Shown: positions 15,860-24,753, numbered from the stretch's first letter. The stretch: DNA of 64,000 nt from Cellulomonas fengjieae (GCF_018388465.1 NZ_CP074404.1:124001-188000); one strand, 5' to 3'. The notes: generated by a model not told the origin, from the letters alone. Numbers and translations are program-made.

Positions 15860-17506
15860 ATGACCGCAACCGTTCAGGCCAAGGGTGTCGGGGCCGGCTT
15901 CGGCGATCGTGAGCTGTTCTCCGGTGTCGACCTCGTCGTCGCGCCCGGCGACGTCGTCGGCCTCGTCGGGCCCAACGGCGCCGGCAAGTCGACGCTCCTG
16001 CAGATCCTCGGCGGCCGCCGCCAGCCCGACACGGGCAGCGTCTCTGTGTCACCGGCGCACGCGCAGCTGGGCTACCTGGCGCAGGAGATCGAGCGCGTCG
16101 ACGGCGAGTCCGTGCGGGCGCACCTGGAGCGCCGGACCGGCGTGGCCGACGCGCAGCGCGAGCTCGACCGGGCCGCCGACGCGTTCGGCGCCGGCGAGGA
16201 GGGAGCCGACGACGTCTACGCCGAGGCGCTCGAACGCTGGCTCGCGCTCGGTGGCGCCGACCTCGAGGCGCGGCTCGGCACGGTGGCCGACGACCTCGGG
16301 CTGACCGTCGACCTCGACCACCCGATGACCGCGCTGTCCGGCGGGCAGGCGGCGCGCGTGGGTCTGGCGGCGCTGCTCCTCTCGCGGTACGACCTGTACC
16401 TGCTGGACGAGCCGACCAACGACCTGGACGCGGCCGGCCTGGACCTGCTGGAGGATTTCGTCGTGCGGTCGGAGGCCGCCATCGTGGTCGTCAGCCACGA
16501 CCGCGAGTTCCTGAGCCGCACGGTCACGGCCGTCGTCGAGATCGACCGCAGCCTGCAGCGCGTCTCCACCTACGGCGGCAGCTACGACTCGTACCTGGAG
16601 GAGCGCTCGATCGCCCGGCGCCGGGCGCGCGAGGCGTACGAGGGCTACGCGTCGCGGCTCGACGCCCTGAACGCCCGCGCCCGCATGCAGCGCGCGTGGA
16701 TGGAGAAGGGTGTCCGCAACGCCCGCCGGAAGGCCTCCGACAACGACAAGTTCGTGAAGCACCACCGCGGCGAGACGTCCGAGAAGCAGGCCGCGAAGGC
16801 CCGGCAGACCGACAAGATGATCGCCCGCCTGGACGTGATCGAGGAGCCGCGCAAGGAGTGGCAGCTCCAGATGAGCATCGCCACGGCCGCTCGGTCGGGT
16901 GCGATCGTCGCGGTCGCGCGCAACGCGGTGCTGACCCGTGGCGAGTTCACGCTCGGGCCGGTCGACCTCCAGCTGGCCTGGAAGGACCGCGTCGCGGTCA
17001 CCGGGCCCAACGGCGCCGGCAAGTCCACGCTGCTCGCCCTGCTGCTGGGCCGCCTGGAGCCGACGTCCGGCACGGTGGACCTCGGGTCCGGCGTGCTCGT
17101 CGGCGAGGTGGACCAGGCGCGGCGCGCGTTCGAGGGCGACGAGCCCCTGGTCGACGCGTTCTCCCGGGAGGTCCCCGACTGGCCGACCGCCGACGTCCGC
17201 ACGCTGCTGGCCAAGTTCGGCCTCGGCGGGCACCACATCCACCGGCCGGCGTCCTCGCAGTCGCCCGGTGAGCGGACCCGCGCGGCCCTCGCGCTGCTGC
17301 AGGCCCGCGGCGTCAACCTGCTGGTCCTCGACGAGCCGACCAACCACCTGGACCTGCCGGCGATCGAGCAGCTGGAGTCCGCGCTGGACAGCTTCGAGGG
17401 GACGATCCTGCTGGTCACGCACGACCGCCGGATGCTGGACACCGTCCGGCTGACCCGCCGCTGGCACGTCGAGGACGGCCAGGTCACCGAGGTGACCGCG
17501 GACTGA
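15860..17506 (+). CDS. ABC-F family ATP-binding protein
   Basis: A 548-residue protein with two ATPase domains and no membrane part. Walker A GPNGAGKST is at residues 37-45 and again in the second half; signatures are LSGGQAARV and the looser QSPGERTRA; Walker B motifs end in LDEPTNDLD and LDEPTNHLD. Between the domains is a long basic helical linker (about residues 245-330), the part that enters the ribosome. ABC-F proteins either protect ribosomes from antibiotics or tune translation. The ATG at 15860 has AAGGAG nine bases upstream; an in-frame GTG at 15761 would add 33 unlikely residues. The hairpin leader favours an inducible resistance role. Confidence 0.9.
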   Translation: MTATVQAKGVGAGFGDRELFSGVDLVVAPGDVVGLVGPNGAGKSTLLQILGGRRQPDTGSVSVSPAHAQLGYLAQEIERVDGESVRAHLERRTGVADAQRELDRAADAFGAGEEGADDVYAEALERWLALGGADLEARLGTVADDLGLTVDLDHPMTALSGGQAARVGLAALLLSRYDLYLLDEPTNDLDAAGLDLLEDFVVRSEAAIVVVSHDREFLSRTVTAVVEIDRSLQRVSTYGGSYDSYLEERSIARRRAREAYEGYASRLDALNARARMQRAWMEKGVRNARRKASDNDKFVKHHRGETSEKQAAKARQTDKMIARLDVIEEPRKEWQLQMSIATAARSGAIVAVARNAVLTRGEFTLGPVDLQLAWKDRVAVTGPNGAGKSTLLALLLGRLEPTSGTVDLGSGVLVGEVDQARRAFEGDEPLVDAFSREVPDWPTADVRTLLAKFGLGGHHIHRPASSQSPGERTRAALALLQARGVNLLVLDEPTNHLDLPAIEQLESALDSFEGTILLVTHDRRMLDTVRLTRRWHVEDGQVTEVTAD

Positions 17507-17515
17507 CGCCGAGGA

Positions 17516-17701
17516 TCAGCCCTCGGGGGTGATCCCGCGGTGGCGCGCGACCATGGCGAACGCCAGGCGCAGCACGACCGTCAGCGCTCCGATGAGCATC
17601 ACGAGCGCGCCGATCGAGGCCGCCGGCGTCAAGCCGGTCACCAGCCCGATCACCATCGCCAACGCGCCGGCCACGATCGCGGTTTTCTCGCCGTGGGTCA
17701 T
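17516..17701 (-). CDS. Small two-helix membrane protein
   Basis: A 61-residue protein with two hydrophobic stretches (about residues 7-25 and 28-50) and charged ends. It has a plausible ribosome site (GAGGGAC) and convergent placement against the ABC-F gene, nine bases from its stop. No family is recognised. The small size makes chance possible, but the membrane-helix pattern with basic C-terminal residues looks like a real protein. Confidence 0.55.
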   Translation of the reverse strand: MTHGEKTAIVAGALAMVIGLVTGLTPAASIGALVMLIGALTVVLRLAFAMVARHRGITPEG

Positions 17702-17916
17702 GTCTCGTCCCTCGCTCGGTCACGGCAGGGCGCCGCAACGGGGCGCTGAGGTTTTCACAGCCCGTTCGGAGAAGCAAAGAGCGGGCCCAGGCCGGCATCC
17801 CTCTGACGACGCCGAATCGGCGCGTGCGAGGACGTCGGCGTGCCCGGGCGCAACGATGTCCGCATGCCGTGGTTACGCTCGGTCGATTCGCCCGACGACG
17901 ATGACGAGGACGGTTC

Positions 17917-19023
17917 ATGAGCCAGCACGCACCCATCAGGTTCGGCGTGGTCGGCAGCGGCTGGCGGGCGGAGTTCTTCGTCCGCATGGCACGGCTGATG
18001 CCCGAGCGGTTCCAGTGCGTCGGCGTGGTGACGCGCGCGGCGGAGCGCGGTGCGCAGGTGGAGCGCGAGTGGGGCGTGCCGACGGTCCGCACCATCGAGG
18101 AGCTGGTCACCGCCGTCGGACCGACCACGGACCGCCCGGAGTTCGTCGTCGTCTCCGTCCCGTGGCCCGTGACGCCCGAGGCGACCGCAGAGCTGGTGGC
18201 GCTCGGCATCCCGGTGCTGGCCGAGACCCCGCCGGCGCCCGACGTGGATGGTCTGCGCGAGCTGTGGGCCGAGGTCGGCGCGACCGGGCTCGTGCAGGTG
18301 GCCGAGCACAGCCTGTCGATGCCGTCGCACGCGGCGCGGATCGCGGTGGTCGACCACGGCCTGATCGGGACGCCCACGAGCGTGCAGGTCTCCTCGACGC
18401 ACCTGTACCACGCGGTGGGGCTCATGCGCCGGCTGCTCGGGGCCGGACGCGGTGACGTCGACGTGCGTGCCTCGGTGTTCACGGCCCCGCTCGTCGGCCC
18501 CCGCGGACGCGACGGCTGGACCGGCGCGACCGAGGCGGTGGACGCCTGGAACATCCTCGCGACGCTGGACTTCGGCCACGGCCGCAGCGCGCTCTACGAC
18601 TTCACCGACAACCAGTGGCACAACCCGCTGCGCACCAACCGCATCGTCATCCGTGGCTCGCACGGCGAGATCGTCGACGACACGGTGACGCGCTGGGTGG
18701 ACGAGCGCACGGTCCTCAGCTCGCCGATCGTGCGTCGGGTCAGCGGGATCGAGCAGAACCTGGACGGGTTCGACCTGGAGCACCTGAGCCACGACGGACG
18801 GGTCGTGTACCGGAACCGGTTCGAGGGGGCGCGGCTGGCCGACGACGACATCGCCGTCGCGTCGTTGATCGACGCCATGGGCTCCTGGGTGCGCGGCGAC
18901 GGCCCGCCGCCGTACCCGCTCGCGGACGGCTGCCAGGACCACCTGCTGGGCCTCGCGATCGAGGAGGCGGGCCGCACCGGCGCGACGGTCCGCGCGGCAC
19001 GGGAGGCCTGGGCGGACGCGTAG
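17917..19023 (+). CDS. Gfo/Idh/MocA family oxidoreductase
   Basis: A 368-residue NAD(P)-dependent dehydrogenase of the glucose-fructose oxidoreductase/inositol dehydrogenase family. The Rossmann start is FGVVGSGWRAEFF. The position of the catalytic EKP motif reads AETPPAPD, so the usual lysine is missing, which may mean altered or absent dehydrogenase activity. The C-terminal half is the family beta-sheet domain. Substrate unknown, probably a cyclic polyol or sugar. GAGGA lies seven bases before the ATG. The 215 bases upstream, shared with the small membrane gene, must hold both promoters; no clear box was seen there. Confidence 0.85.
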   Translation: MSQHAPIRFGVVGSGWRAEFFVRMARLMPERFQCVGVVTRAAERGAQVEREWGVPTVRTIEELVTAVGPTTDRPEFVVVSVPWPVTPEATAELVALGIPVLAETPPAPDVDGLRELWAEVGATGLVQVAEHSLSMPSHAARIAVVDHGLIGTPTSVQVSSTHLYHAVGLMRRLLGAGRGDVDVRASVFTAPLVGPRGRDGWTGATEAVDAWNILATLDFGHGRSALYDFTDNQWHNPLRTNRIVIRGSHGEIVDDTVTRWVDERTVLSSPIVRRVSGIEQNLDGFDLEHLSHDGRVVYRNRFEGARLADDDIAVASLIDAMGSWVRGDGPPPYPLADGCQDHLLGLAIEEAGRTGATVRAAREAWADA

Positions 19024-19061
19024 CGGATGCGGACTGGCGTCACCGGTGTAACGGTCTGTCC

Positions 19062-20048
19062 GTGACCCGTTTCGGCTACACCCTCATGACCGAGCAGTCC
19101 GGACCGAAGGACCTGGTCCGGTACGCGATCGCCGCCGAGCGCCTCGGGTTCGACTTCGAGGTGTCCAGCGACCACTACTTCCCCTGGCTCGACGCCCAGG
19201 GTCATGCGCCGCACGCGTGGACGCTGCTGGGTGCCGTCGCCCAGGCGACCGAGCGCGTGGAGCTCATGACCTACGTGACCTGCCCGACCATCCGGTACCA
19301 CCCAGCCGTCGTCGCGCAGAAGGCCGCGACGCTCGGGGTGCTCTCCGACGGTCGGTTCCAGCTCAACGTCGGCGCGGGGGAGAACCTCAACGAGCACGTC
19401 GTCGGTGAGCGCTGGCCCGCGGTCGCGGAGCGTCACGACATGCTCGAGGAGGCCGTCGAGATCATCCGCGAGCTGCTCACCGGCGACCGCGTGAACTACA
19501 CGGGCGACTTCTTCCAGGTGGACTCCGCCAAGGTGTGGGACCTGCCCGACGAGCCGATCCAGATCGGTGCGGCGATCTCCGGCCCGGCCTCGATCCAGCG
19601 GTTCTCCCAGCTGGTGGACCACCTGGTGGCCGTCGAGCCCGACGCCGACGCGATCCAGGCCTGGGACGACGCGCGCGGCCACGCGCTGCCGGTGTCGCGC
19701 AAGATCGGCCAGATCCCGATCAGCTGGGACCCCGACGAGGACGCCGCGATCGCCCGGGCGCACGAGCAGTTCCGCTGGTTCGCGGGCGGCTGGAAGGTCA
19801 ACGCCGACCTGCCGACGACGGAGGCGTTCGAGGCCGCGAGCCAGTTCGTGCGACCCGAGGACGTCGCCGACCAGATCCCCTGCGGGCCGGACCTGGACGC
19901 CGTCGTCGAGGCGGTCTCCGCGTACTGGGAGGCGGGGTTCACCGACATCGCGCTCGTGCAGGTCGGCGACGAGCGCCAGGAGGAGTTCCTGTCGACGGCC
20001 GCCGGTCCGCTGCTCGAGAAGCTCCGCGCCGCAGCACCCAGCGACTGA
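19062..20048 (+). CDS. F420-dependent LLM oxidoreductase, TIGR03557/G6PDH-like
   Basis: A 328-residue luciferase-fold enzyme. Landmarks are FDFEVSSDHYFPWLDAQGH, TIRYHPAVVAQKAATL and the VGAGENLNEHVVGERWP loop, as in F420-dependent glucose-6-phosphate dehydrogenases and the related TIGR03557 group. It likely transfers hydride between F420 and an unknown substrate. GTG at 19062 was chosen because the fold begins there (TRFGYTLMTEQ); no clear ribosome site precedes it. It is 38 bases after the Gfo/Idh gene, so possibly in one operon with it and the small gene that follows. Confidence 0.85.
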   Translation: MTRFGYTLMTEQSGPKDLVRYAIAAERLGFDFEVSSDHYFPWLDAQGHAPHAWTLLGAVAQATERVELMTYVTCPTIRYHPAVVAQKAATLGVLSDGRFQLNVGAGENLNEHVVGERWPAVAERHDMLEEAVEIIRELLTGDRVNYTGDFFQVDSAKVWDLPDEPIQIGAAISGPASIQRFSQLVDHLVAVEPDADAIQAWDDARGHALPVSRKIGQIPISWDPDEDAAIARAHEQFRWFAGGWKVNADLPTTEAFEAASQFVRPEDVADQIPCGPDLDAVVEAVSAYWEAGFTDIALVQVGDERQEEFLSTAAGPLLEKLRAAAPSD

Positions 20049-20059
20049 GAGGACCGCAC

Positions 20060-20425
20060 ATGGCTGTCACCGCATTCGGCGACCTCCCGCTCGCCGACCG
20101 CGACCGCGAGTGGGACGGCGCCGCCGCCGAGAAGCGCGTCCGCGCCTGGGCCGGGGCGCAGGACGAGCCGAACGAGAAGTACCGGGACGCGCACGTCTGG
20201 TACGACGCCGACTCGAAGGACAACTTCACCGCGTACAAGCTGCTCATCGCCGATGTCGTCGACGGGAAGCTGACGGCGGTCCCGCGCGGGGTCTTCGCTG
20301 CCGCCGCCGTGATGCAGGGCTCGCGCGGCGGGGTCGACGTCCCGGACAAGGACCGGATGCGCATCAAGAGCCACCTGGCGAAGTACTACACGAAGCTCGA
20401 CGACACCCCTCCCTGGGAGGACTGA
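20060..20425 (+). CDS. Small protein resembling a phage prohead protease-associated domain
   Basis: A 121-residue cytosolic protein. The pattern of W-D-x-A-A-A-x-K-R-V-R-x-W-A, then YDADSKDNFTAYKLLIADV, DGKLTAVPRGVFAAAAVM, the RGGVDVP turn and the final HLAKYY resembles a domain seen in HK97-type prohead protease or scaffold proteins of phages; this match is from memory and is not database-tested. Here it stands alone, with no other phage genes nearby. AGAGGA lies before the ATG, and it follows the F420 enzyme by 11 bases, so it may be cotranscribed. Function unknown. Confidence 0.7.
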   Translation: MAVTAFGDLPLADRDREWDGAAAEKRVRAWAGAQDEPNEKYRDAHVWYDADSKDNFTAYKLLIADVVDGKLTAVPRGVFAAAAVMQGSRGGVDVPDKDRMRIKSHLAKYYTKLDDTPPWED

Positions 20426-20449
20426 GCCGCGGTAGGGCGCAGGGCGCGA

Positions 20450-20496
20450 CAACGCGAAGACATCGTCCTGCCGGGCAGGACCAAGTCTTCGCGTTG
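20450..20496. terminator. Bidirectional double-stem terminator
   Basis: Arms 20450-20461 (CAACGCGAAGAC) and 20485-20496 pair perfectly over 12 bp and enclose a second inverted repeat, TCCTGCC at 20466-20472 with GGCAGGA at 20474-20480. It lies between convergent genes ending at 20425 and 20515, so probably ends both transcripts. Confidence 0.75.
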
Positions 20497-20514
20497 AGCC
20501 GCAGAAGCCGGGGA

Positions 20515-21168
20515 TCAGTCCCGGACCACGCCCGCGTCGACCGCCAGCAGGGCTGCCTGCAGGCGCGAGTCGCAGCCGAGCTTGGCGAGCACGCGCGTGA
20601 CGTGCGTCTTCGTCGTGGCCTCCGTGATGTCCAGCGCCCGGCCGATCTCGGCGTTCGACATCCCGGCGCCCAGGCAGGCGAGCACGTCGCGCTCGCGGGG
20701 GGTGAGCTCGTCGAGCCCGGCCGTGGGCGCGCGTGGCCTCACCTGCGCGGCGACGAGGTCGGCGAGCAGGCGGCGGGTCACCTCGGGGGCCAGCACGCCG
20801 TCCCCGGCGGCGACGCGCCGGACGGCGTCGACCAGCTCGGCGGCCCCGACGGTCTTGAGCAGGAACCCGACGGCGCCGGCCGCCAGCACGCCACGCACGT
20901 ACTCGTCGAGGTCGAAGGTGGTCAGGGCGAGCACGTCGGCGAGGCCCTCGGAGACGATCGCCCGGGTGGCCTCGATGCCGTCCATGCCGGGCATCCGGAT
21001 GTCCATGAGCACCACGTCGGGCCGCAGCGCGCGGGCGTTCGCCACGGCCACGGCGCCGTCGGACGCCTCGCCCACCACGGTGATCCCGTCGGCGCTCTCG
21101 AGCATGAGCCGCAGGCCCGCCCGGATGGCGCCGTGGTCGTCGGCCAGCAGGACTCGCACGTCGGTCAC
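20515..21168 (-). CDS. NarL/FixJ-type response regulator
   Basis: A 217-residue DNA-binding response regulator. The receiver domain has the acidic pair (LLADDHG), the phosphoacceptor Asp in VVLMDIRMPGMDG, a conserved threonine (LALTTFD) and the lysine in FLLKTVG. The C-terminal LuxR-type HTH reads ELTPRERDVLACLGAG ... IGRALDITEATTKTHV. The GTG start at 21168 overlaps the stop of the sensor kinase gene by four bases, so the two form a tight two-component operon. Target genes are unknown; the nearby membrane protein is divergent and could be one. Confidence 0.92.
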   Translation of the reverse strand: MTDVRVLLADDHGAIRAGLRLMLESADGITVVGEASDGAVAVANARALRPDVVLMDIRMPGMDGIEATRAIVSEGLADVLALTTFDLDEYVRGVLAAGAVGFLLKTVGAAELVDAVRRVAAGDGVLAPEVTRRLLADLVAAQVRPRAPTAGLDELTPRERDVLACLGAGMSNAEIGRALDITEATTKTHVTRVLAKLGCDSRLQAALLAVDAGVVRD

Positions 21169-22376
21169 GAGACCACCTTCGGCAACGTGGCCCGCACGAC
21201 CCACCGGCCGTCCGACGGTCCGGCGGCGAGCGTCCCGCCCAGCGCCTCGGCACGCTCCCGCATGACGAGCAGGCCGGTGGCGGCGCTCAGCGGAGGGGTG
21301 GCACGGGACGGCTTCAGGGCGTTGGTCACGACGACCTCCACACGCTCCTGCCCGCCCACGGCGATCTCCACCGGGGCTCCCGGGGCGTGCCGGGCGGCGT
21401 TGGTCAGCGACTCCTGCACGATCCGGAAGGCGGCGTGGTCGGTCGCGGCCGGCAGGGGGGTCGGGGCGGTGCCGACCACCGCGACCTCCTGCCCGGTGGA
21501 CCGCGCGGCGGCGACCAGGGCGTCGAGGCGGGCCAGGCCGGCGGGCGCCGTGACGGGGTCGGGCCGGCCGCGCAGCACCAGGATCATCGAGCGCATCTCC
21601 GACAGCGCGTCCAGCGCACCTGCGCGGACGGTGCGCAGGGTGGCCCGGTCGCGTTCGGTGTCGGCCGGCGCGGACAGGGTGGCCGCGGTGTGGATCGCGA
21701 CCGCCGACAGGTGCCCCGCGACGACGTCGTGCAGGTCCCGTGCCATCCGCGCCCGCTCCTCGCGGATCGCCGACTCCAGATCGAGCTCGGCGATGCGGAT
21801 CGCGTCGGCGGCCACCTCGCGAGCCAGGTCGGCACGCTCCCGCTCCAGGTCGGCGCGCCGGCTCTCGAGCTCCGCCAGCTCGGTGCGCTGCCGCACGTCC
21901 GAGGCCCACCACAGGGGCGTGCCGTACAGCGCGACCGCCTGCAGGAACAGCACCACGGCATCCCGGAGCGCGCCCCCGGCCACGACGAGGGCGACCGGCC
22001 CACCGACGCTGACGATCGCCACCACCCAGATGATCCGGCGCCGCACGACCGGGCCGGTGACCAGAGCAGCGGTGTACAGGGCGTCGAACAGCACGACGAA
22101 GATCGCGATGCCGCCGCCGAGGTACCCGTCGACCGCGGAGAGCACCGCCACGACGACCACGGTCAGCACGGGGTGCTTCCGCTTGGCCAGGAGCATCGAC
22201 GCCGACGCCACCAGGATCAGCAGGTGCCACCAGACGGCGTAGCGGTCGATCGCGGTTCCGGTGAGGGTCGCGGGCGGGTTACCGGACAGGCCCAGCATCG
22301 CCAGGACGACGCCGAGCAGGACCAGCGAGGCGGCGACCACGCGGTCGTCCTGCATCGCGGCGCGCAGTCGTCCCAT
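21165..22376 (-). CDS. Sensor histidine kinase, HisKA_3 type
   Basis: A 403-residue membrane kinase of the NarX/DesK class. About four to six hydrophobic segments fill residues 10-165, then a helical stretch, then the dimerisation box with the phospho-histidine (EERARMARDLHDVVAGHLS) and a HATPase_c domain (VQESLTNAARHA, later ATGLLVMRERAEALGG). The G1 box (VVTNA) lacks the normal DxGxG, so ATP binding may be unusual. No large external sensor domain, so it likely senses a membrane state. Start taken at the ATG at 22376; a weak ribosome site precedes it. Confidence 0.85.
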   Translation of the reverse strand: MGRLRAAMQDDRVVAASLVLLGVVLAMLGLSGNPPATLTGTAIDRYAVWWHLLILVASASMLLAKRKHPVLTVVVVAVLSAVDGYLGGGIAIFVVLFDALYTAALVTGPVVRRRIIWVVAIVSVGGPVALVVAGGALRDAVVLFLQAVALYGTPLWWASDVRQRTELAELESRRADLERERADLAREVAADAIRIAELDLESAIREERARMARDLHDVVAGHLSAVAIHTAATLSAPADTERDRATLRTVRAGALDALSEMRSMILVLRGRPDPVTAPAGLARLDALVAAARSTGQEVAVVGTAPTPLPAATDHAAFRIVQESLTNAARHAPGAPVEIAVGGQERVEVVVTNALKPSRATPPLSAATGLLVMRERAEALGGTLAAGPSDGRWVVRATLPKVVS

Positions 22377-22484
22377 CCCGTCATCCCAGCACACCGTCGA
22401 GGCGCCGAGGTCGTCCGAAGGAGGTACGCGCTGGTGCGGCCAACGCCCGACGTGCCCGTGCGCGGACGCACCGAGGCTGGACGC

Positions 22485-23063
22485 ATGATCGACGCCATCA
22501 CGCAGAACCCCGTCGCCGCCCTGGTCGTCGCGTGCGAGGTCGCCTTCTGGGTGTTCCTCGCCGCCGCCGTCGTCGCGCGGTACGCCCTTCACCTGCGCCG
22601 GACCTCCACGGTCCTCCTGCTGTGCGAGCCGCTGCTGGAGGTCATCCTGCTCGTCGCCACCGTCGGGGACCTGCTGCGTGGTGCCGAGCCCACGTGGACG
22701 CACGGCCTGGCGGCCCTGTACCTGGGCTTCACGGTCGGCTTCGGCAAGCTCACCGTGCACACGGTCGACGCCTGGGTCGCCCACCGCTTCGCGGGCGGGC
22801 CGGCGCCGGAGCCGCGCCCGCGCACGGGTGCCGCGTCGCGCAGCTACGAGTGGCGGCTGTGGGGCCGGGTGGTTGTCGCGTGGGGGGTGGCCTGCGGCGT
22901 GCTGGCCGTGCTCATGCTCATCGCGACGGAGCCGGAGCAGCGCGAGGTCCTGCTGGGGTGGGCTGGCCGCGCGTCGATCGTGCTCGTGGGCTGGCTCGTG
23001 TCCGGGCCCCTCTGGCAGGAGATCTCGTCACGAGGACGCGCCGAGAGCGTCAGCTCTCGCTGA
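22485..23063 (+). CDS. Membrane protein of unknown function
   Basis: A 192-residue protein with about four to five hydrophobic segments (near residues 12-33, 42-62, 72-88, 125-147 and 157-175). The polar loop SRSYEWRLWGRV between the last helices is notable. No family is recognised with confidence. It is divergent from the sensor kinase, 108 bases away, and its last 14 bases overlap the end of the opposing anti-sigma-type gene. Confidence 0.7.
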   Translation: MIDAITQNPVAALVVACEVAFWVFLAAAVVARYALHLRRTSTVLLLCEPLLEVILLVATVGDLLRGAEPTWTHGLAALYLGFTVGFGKLTVHTVDAWVAHRFAGGPAPEPRPRTGAASRSYEWRLWGRVVVAWGVACGVLAVLMLIATEPEQREVLLGWAGRASIVLVGWLVSGPLWQEISSRGRAESVSSR

Positions 23064-23460
23064 CCCGGCGGACCTCGTCGACGTCCGCGTGGCGCATCTC
23101 GAACCAGACCGCCTTGGCCGCCTCGCCCTCCTCCTCGCACGTGCCCCAGCTGCTGGCCAGACGGTCGATGAACATCACGCCGCGACCGCCGAGGGCGGTG
23201 GCCGGGGGGTCGCGCACCACAGGCACCTCACGGGCGCCGTCGGTGACCTCGACGCGAGTCCGCTCGTCGTCGACGTGCACGCGCAGCACCACGGGCGGGT
23301 CGGCGTGCGCGACGGCGTTGGTCACGAGCTCGCTCACCAGCAGGACCAGCAGGTCGAGGTGGCCGTCGTCGACTCCCGCCTCGGCGAGGCGGTCGCGGGC
23401 CCAGTGGCGCGCAGGCGCTATCGCGGAGAGTGCGGGCGATACGGCCGTCTCGGCATACAT
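23050..23460 (-). CDS. RsbW/SpoIIAB-like ATP-binding protein (anti-sigma type)
   Basis: A 136-residue single-domain HATPase_c protein. The N box is ELVTNAVAHA, the G1 box VEVTDGARE and the G2 box GGRGVMFIDRLAS, as in the many anti-sigma-factor serine kinases of actinobacteria. Such proteins bind a sigma factor or phosphorylate an antagonist. No sigma or antagonist gene is next to it, so its partner lies elsewhere. Its 3' end overlaps the opposing membrane-protein gene by 14 bases. Confidence 0.85.
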   Translation of the reverse strand: MYAETAVSPALSAIAPARHWARDRLAEAGVDDGHLDLLVLLVSELVTNAVAHADPPVVLRVHVDDERTRVEVTDGAREVPVVRDPPATALGGRGVMFIDRLASSWGTCEEEGEAAKAVWFEMRHADVDEVRRVSES

Positions 23461-23607
23461 CGGTGGCCTTCCGGTGGGCGAAGCGGGAACGACGAAGACC
23501 TGGGGCTTCCCTCGGCGTCAGCCACGGTTCTGCACAACGGGCGATTCGGCAACCTGAACACGCGTCTTGGGCACAAGTTCGTGCTGAGCGGCTGGGACGA
23601 TGGGGGC

Positions 23608-24693
23608 GTGCAGACCACACCGAGCGCGCGCCACACCCCGTCGCGGAGCCAGGTCCGTCGGTGGCGGCAGTACCTCGCCGACGAGCGGGCCGAGGGTGAC
23701 GTCTACCGCGACATCGCGTCCCGGCGCACCGGGGAGGAGCGCGAGATCCTGCTCGCGCTCGCCGAGGCCGAGCGCCGGCACGAGCAGCACTGGCTGGACC
23801 TGCTGGGCGACGATGTCGGCCGGCCGCGCAGCGGAGACCTGCGGACCCGCCTCCTGGGCGCGCTCGCCCGACGGTTCGGGTCGGTCTTCGTCCTCGCCCT
23901 GGCGCAGCGCGCGGAGGCGCGGTCCGGGTACGACGACGACGCCGATGCGACGGCGTCGATGGCGGCCGACGAGGCCATCCACGAGGAGGTCGTCCGCGGC
24001 CTGGCCACCCGGGGGCGCAACCGGATCTCGGGGACGTTCCGCGCCGCCGTGTTCGGTGCCAACGACGGGCTGGTCAGCAACCTCGCGCTGGTCCTCGGCA
24101 TCGGGGCGAGCGGCGCGTCCAACGCCACCGTGCTGCTCACCGGGCTGGCCGGGCTGCTGGCAGGCGCGCTGTCGATGGGTGCCGGGGAGTACGTGTCGGT
24201 GCGCTCGCAGCGCGAGCTGCTCGAGGCGTCCCGGCCCGGTCCGGCCGCCCGGGCGGCCCTGCCGTACCTGGACGTGGACGCCAACGAGCTGGCCCTCGTC
24301 TACCGGGCGCGCGGCATGGATGCCCGGGCGGCGCAGGCCCACGCCGACGAGGTGCTCGGCTCGCTGGGCGACCCCGACGCCGTGCACGAGGCGGAGGCCG
24401 TCGACGAGCACGAGTCCGTCGGTACCGCGTTCGGCGCGGCGGCCGCCAGCTTCTGCTTCTTCGCGTCCGGTGCGGCGATCCCCGTCCTGCCGTACCTGCT
24501 CGGTGCCGAGGGCCTGACGGCCGTGGCGTGGGCGTCGGGGTTGGTGGGCCTCGCGCTGCTGGCCACGGGGGCGACGGTCGGGGTGCTGTCGGGCGGGTCG
24601 CCGGCCAAGCGTGCCCTGCGTCAGCTGGCCATCGGCTACGGCGCCGCCGGTGCCACCTACCTGCTCGGCCTCGCCTTCGGGGCGACCGTGTGA
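23608..24693 (+). CDS. Ferritin-like/VIT1-CCC1 membrane iron transporter (MbfA-like)
   Basis: A 361-residue protein with two parts. Residues about 15-135 form a rubrerythrin/ferritin-like helical domain with metal-ligand-type glutamates (EGDVYRDIA, EAERRHEQHW, ADEAIHEEVV). Residues about 140-361 are a VIT1/CCC1 domain of about five membrane helices (FGANDGLVSNLALVLGIG, SMGAGEYVSVRSQRE). In other bacteria such fusions export iron or manganese from the cytoplasm and protect from metal and peroxide stress. Its place beside the siderophore operon fits iron balance. GTG at 23608 is the most likely start; one further upstream (23581) is possible. Confidence 0.85.
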   Translation: MQTTPSARHTPSRSQVRRWRQYLADERAEGDVYRDIASRRTGEEREILLALAEAERRHEQHWLDLLGDDVGRPRSGDLRTRLLGALARRFGSVFVLALAQRAEARSGYDDDADATASMAADEAIHEEVVRGLATRGRNRISGTFRAAVFGANDGLVSNLALVLGIGASGASNATVLLTGLAGLLAGALSMGAGEYVSVRSQRELLEASRPGPAARAALPYLDVDANELALVYRARGMDARAAQAHADEVLGSLGDPDAVHEAEAVDEHESVGTAFGAAAASFCFFASGAAIPVLPYLLGAEGLTAVAWASGLVGLALLATGATVGVLSGGSPAKRALRQLAIGYGAAGATYLLGLAFGATV

Positions 24694-24729
24694 CGTTCGT
24701 CATTCAAGACGAGCATTGCCAACCCTTAC

Positions 24730-24748
24730 TTAGTAGAGGCTAACCTCA
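24730..24748. promoter_or_regulatory. IdeR/DtxR-like iron box
   Basis: The 19-bp site TTAGTAGAGGCTAACCTCA matches the known TTAGGTTAGGCTAACCTAA consensus at about 15 positions. It ends five bases before the first gene of the siderophore operon and overlaps where the promoter should be, so iron-loaded repressor would block transcription. Confidence 0.7.
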
Positions 24749-24753
24749 CCAGT

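Noticed and set aside
20060..20425. A prophage or phage remnant
   Set aside because: Only one small protein looks phage-like; no capsid, terminase, integrase or att-type repeats lie near it.
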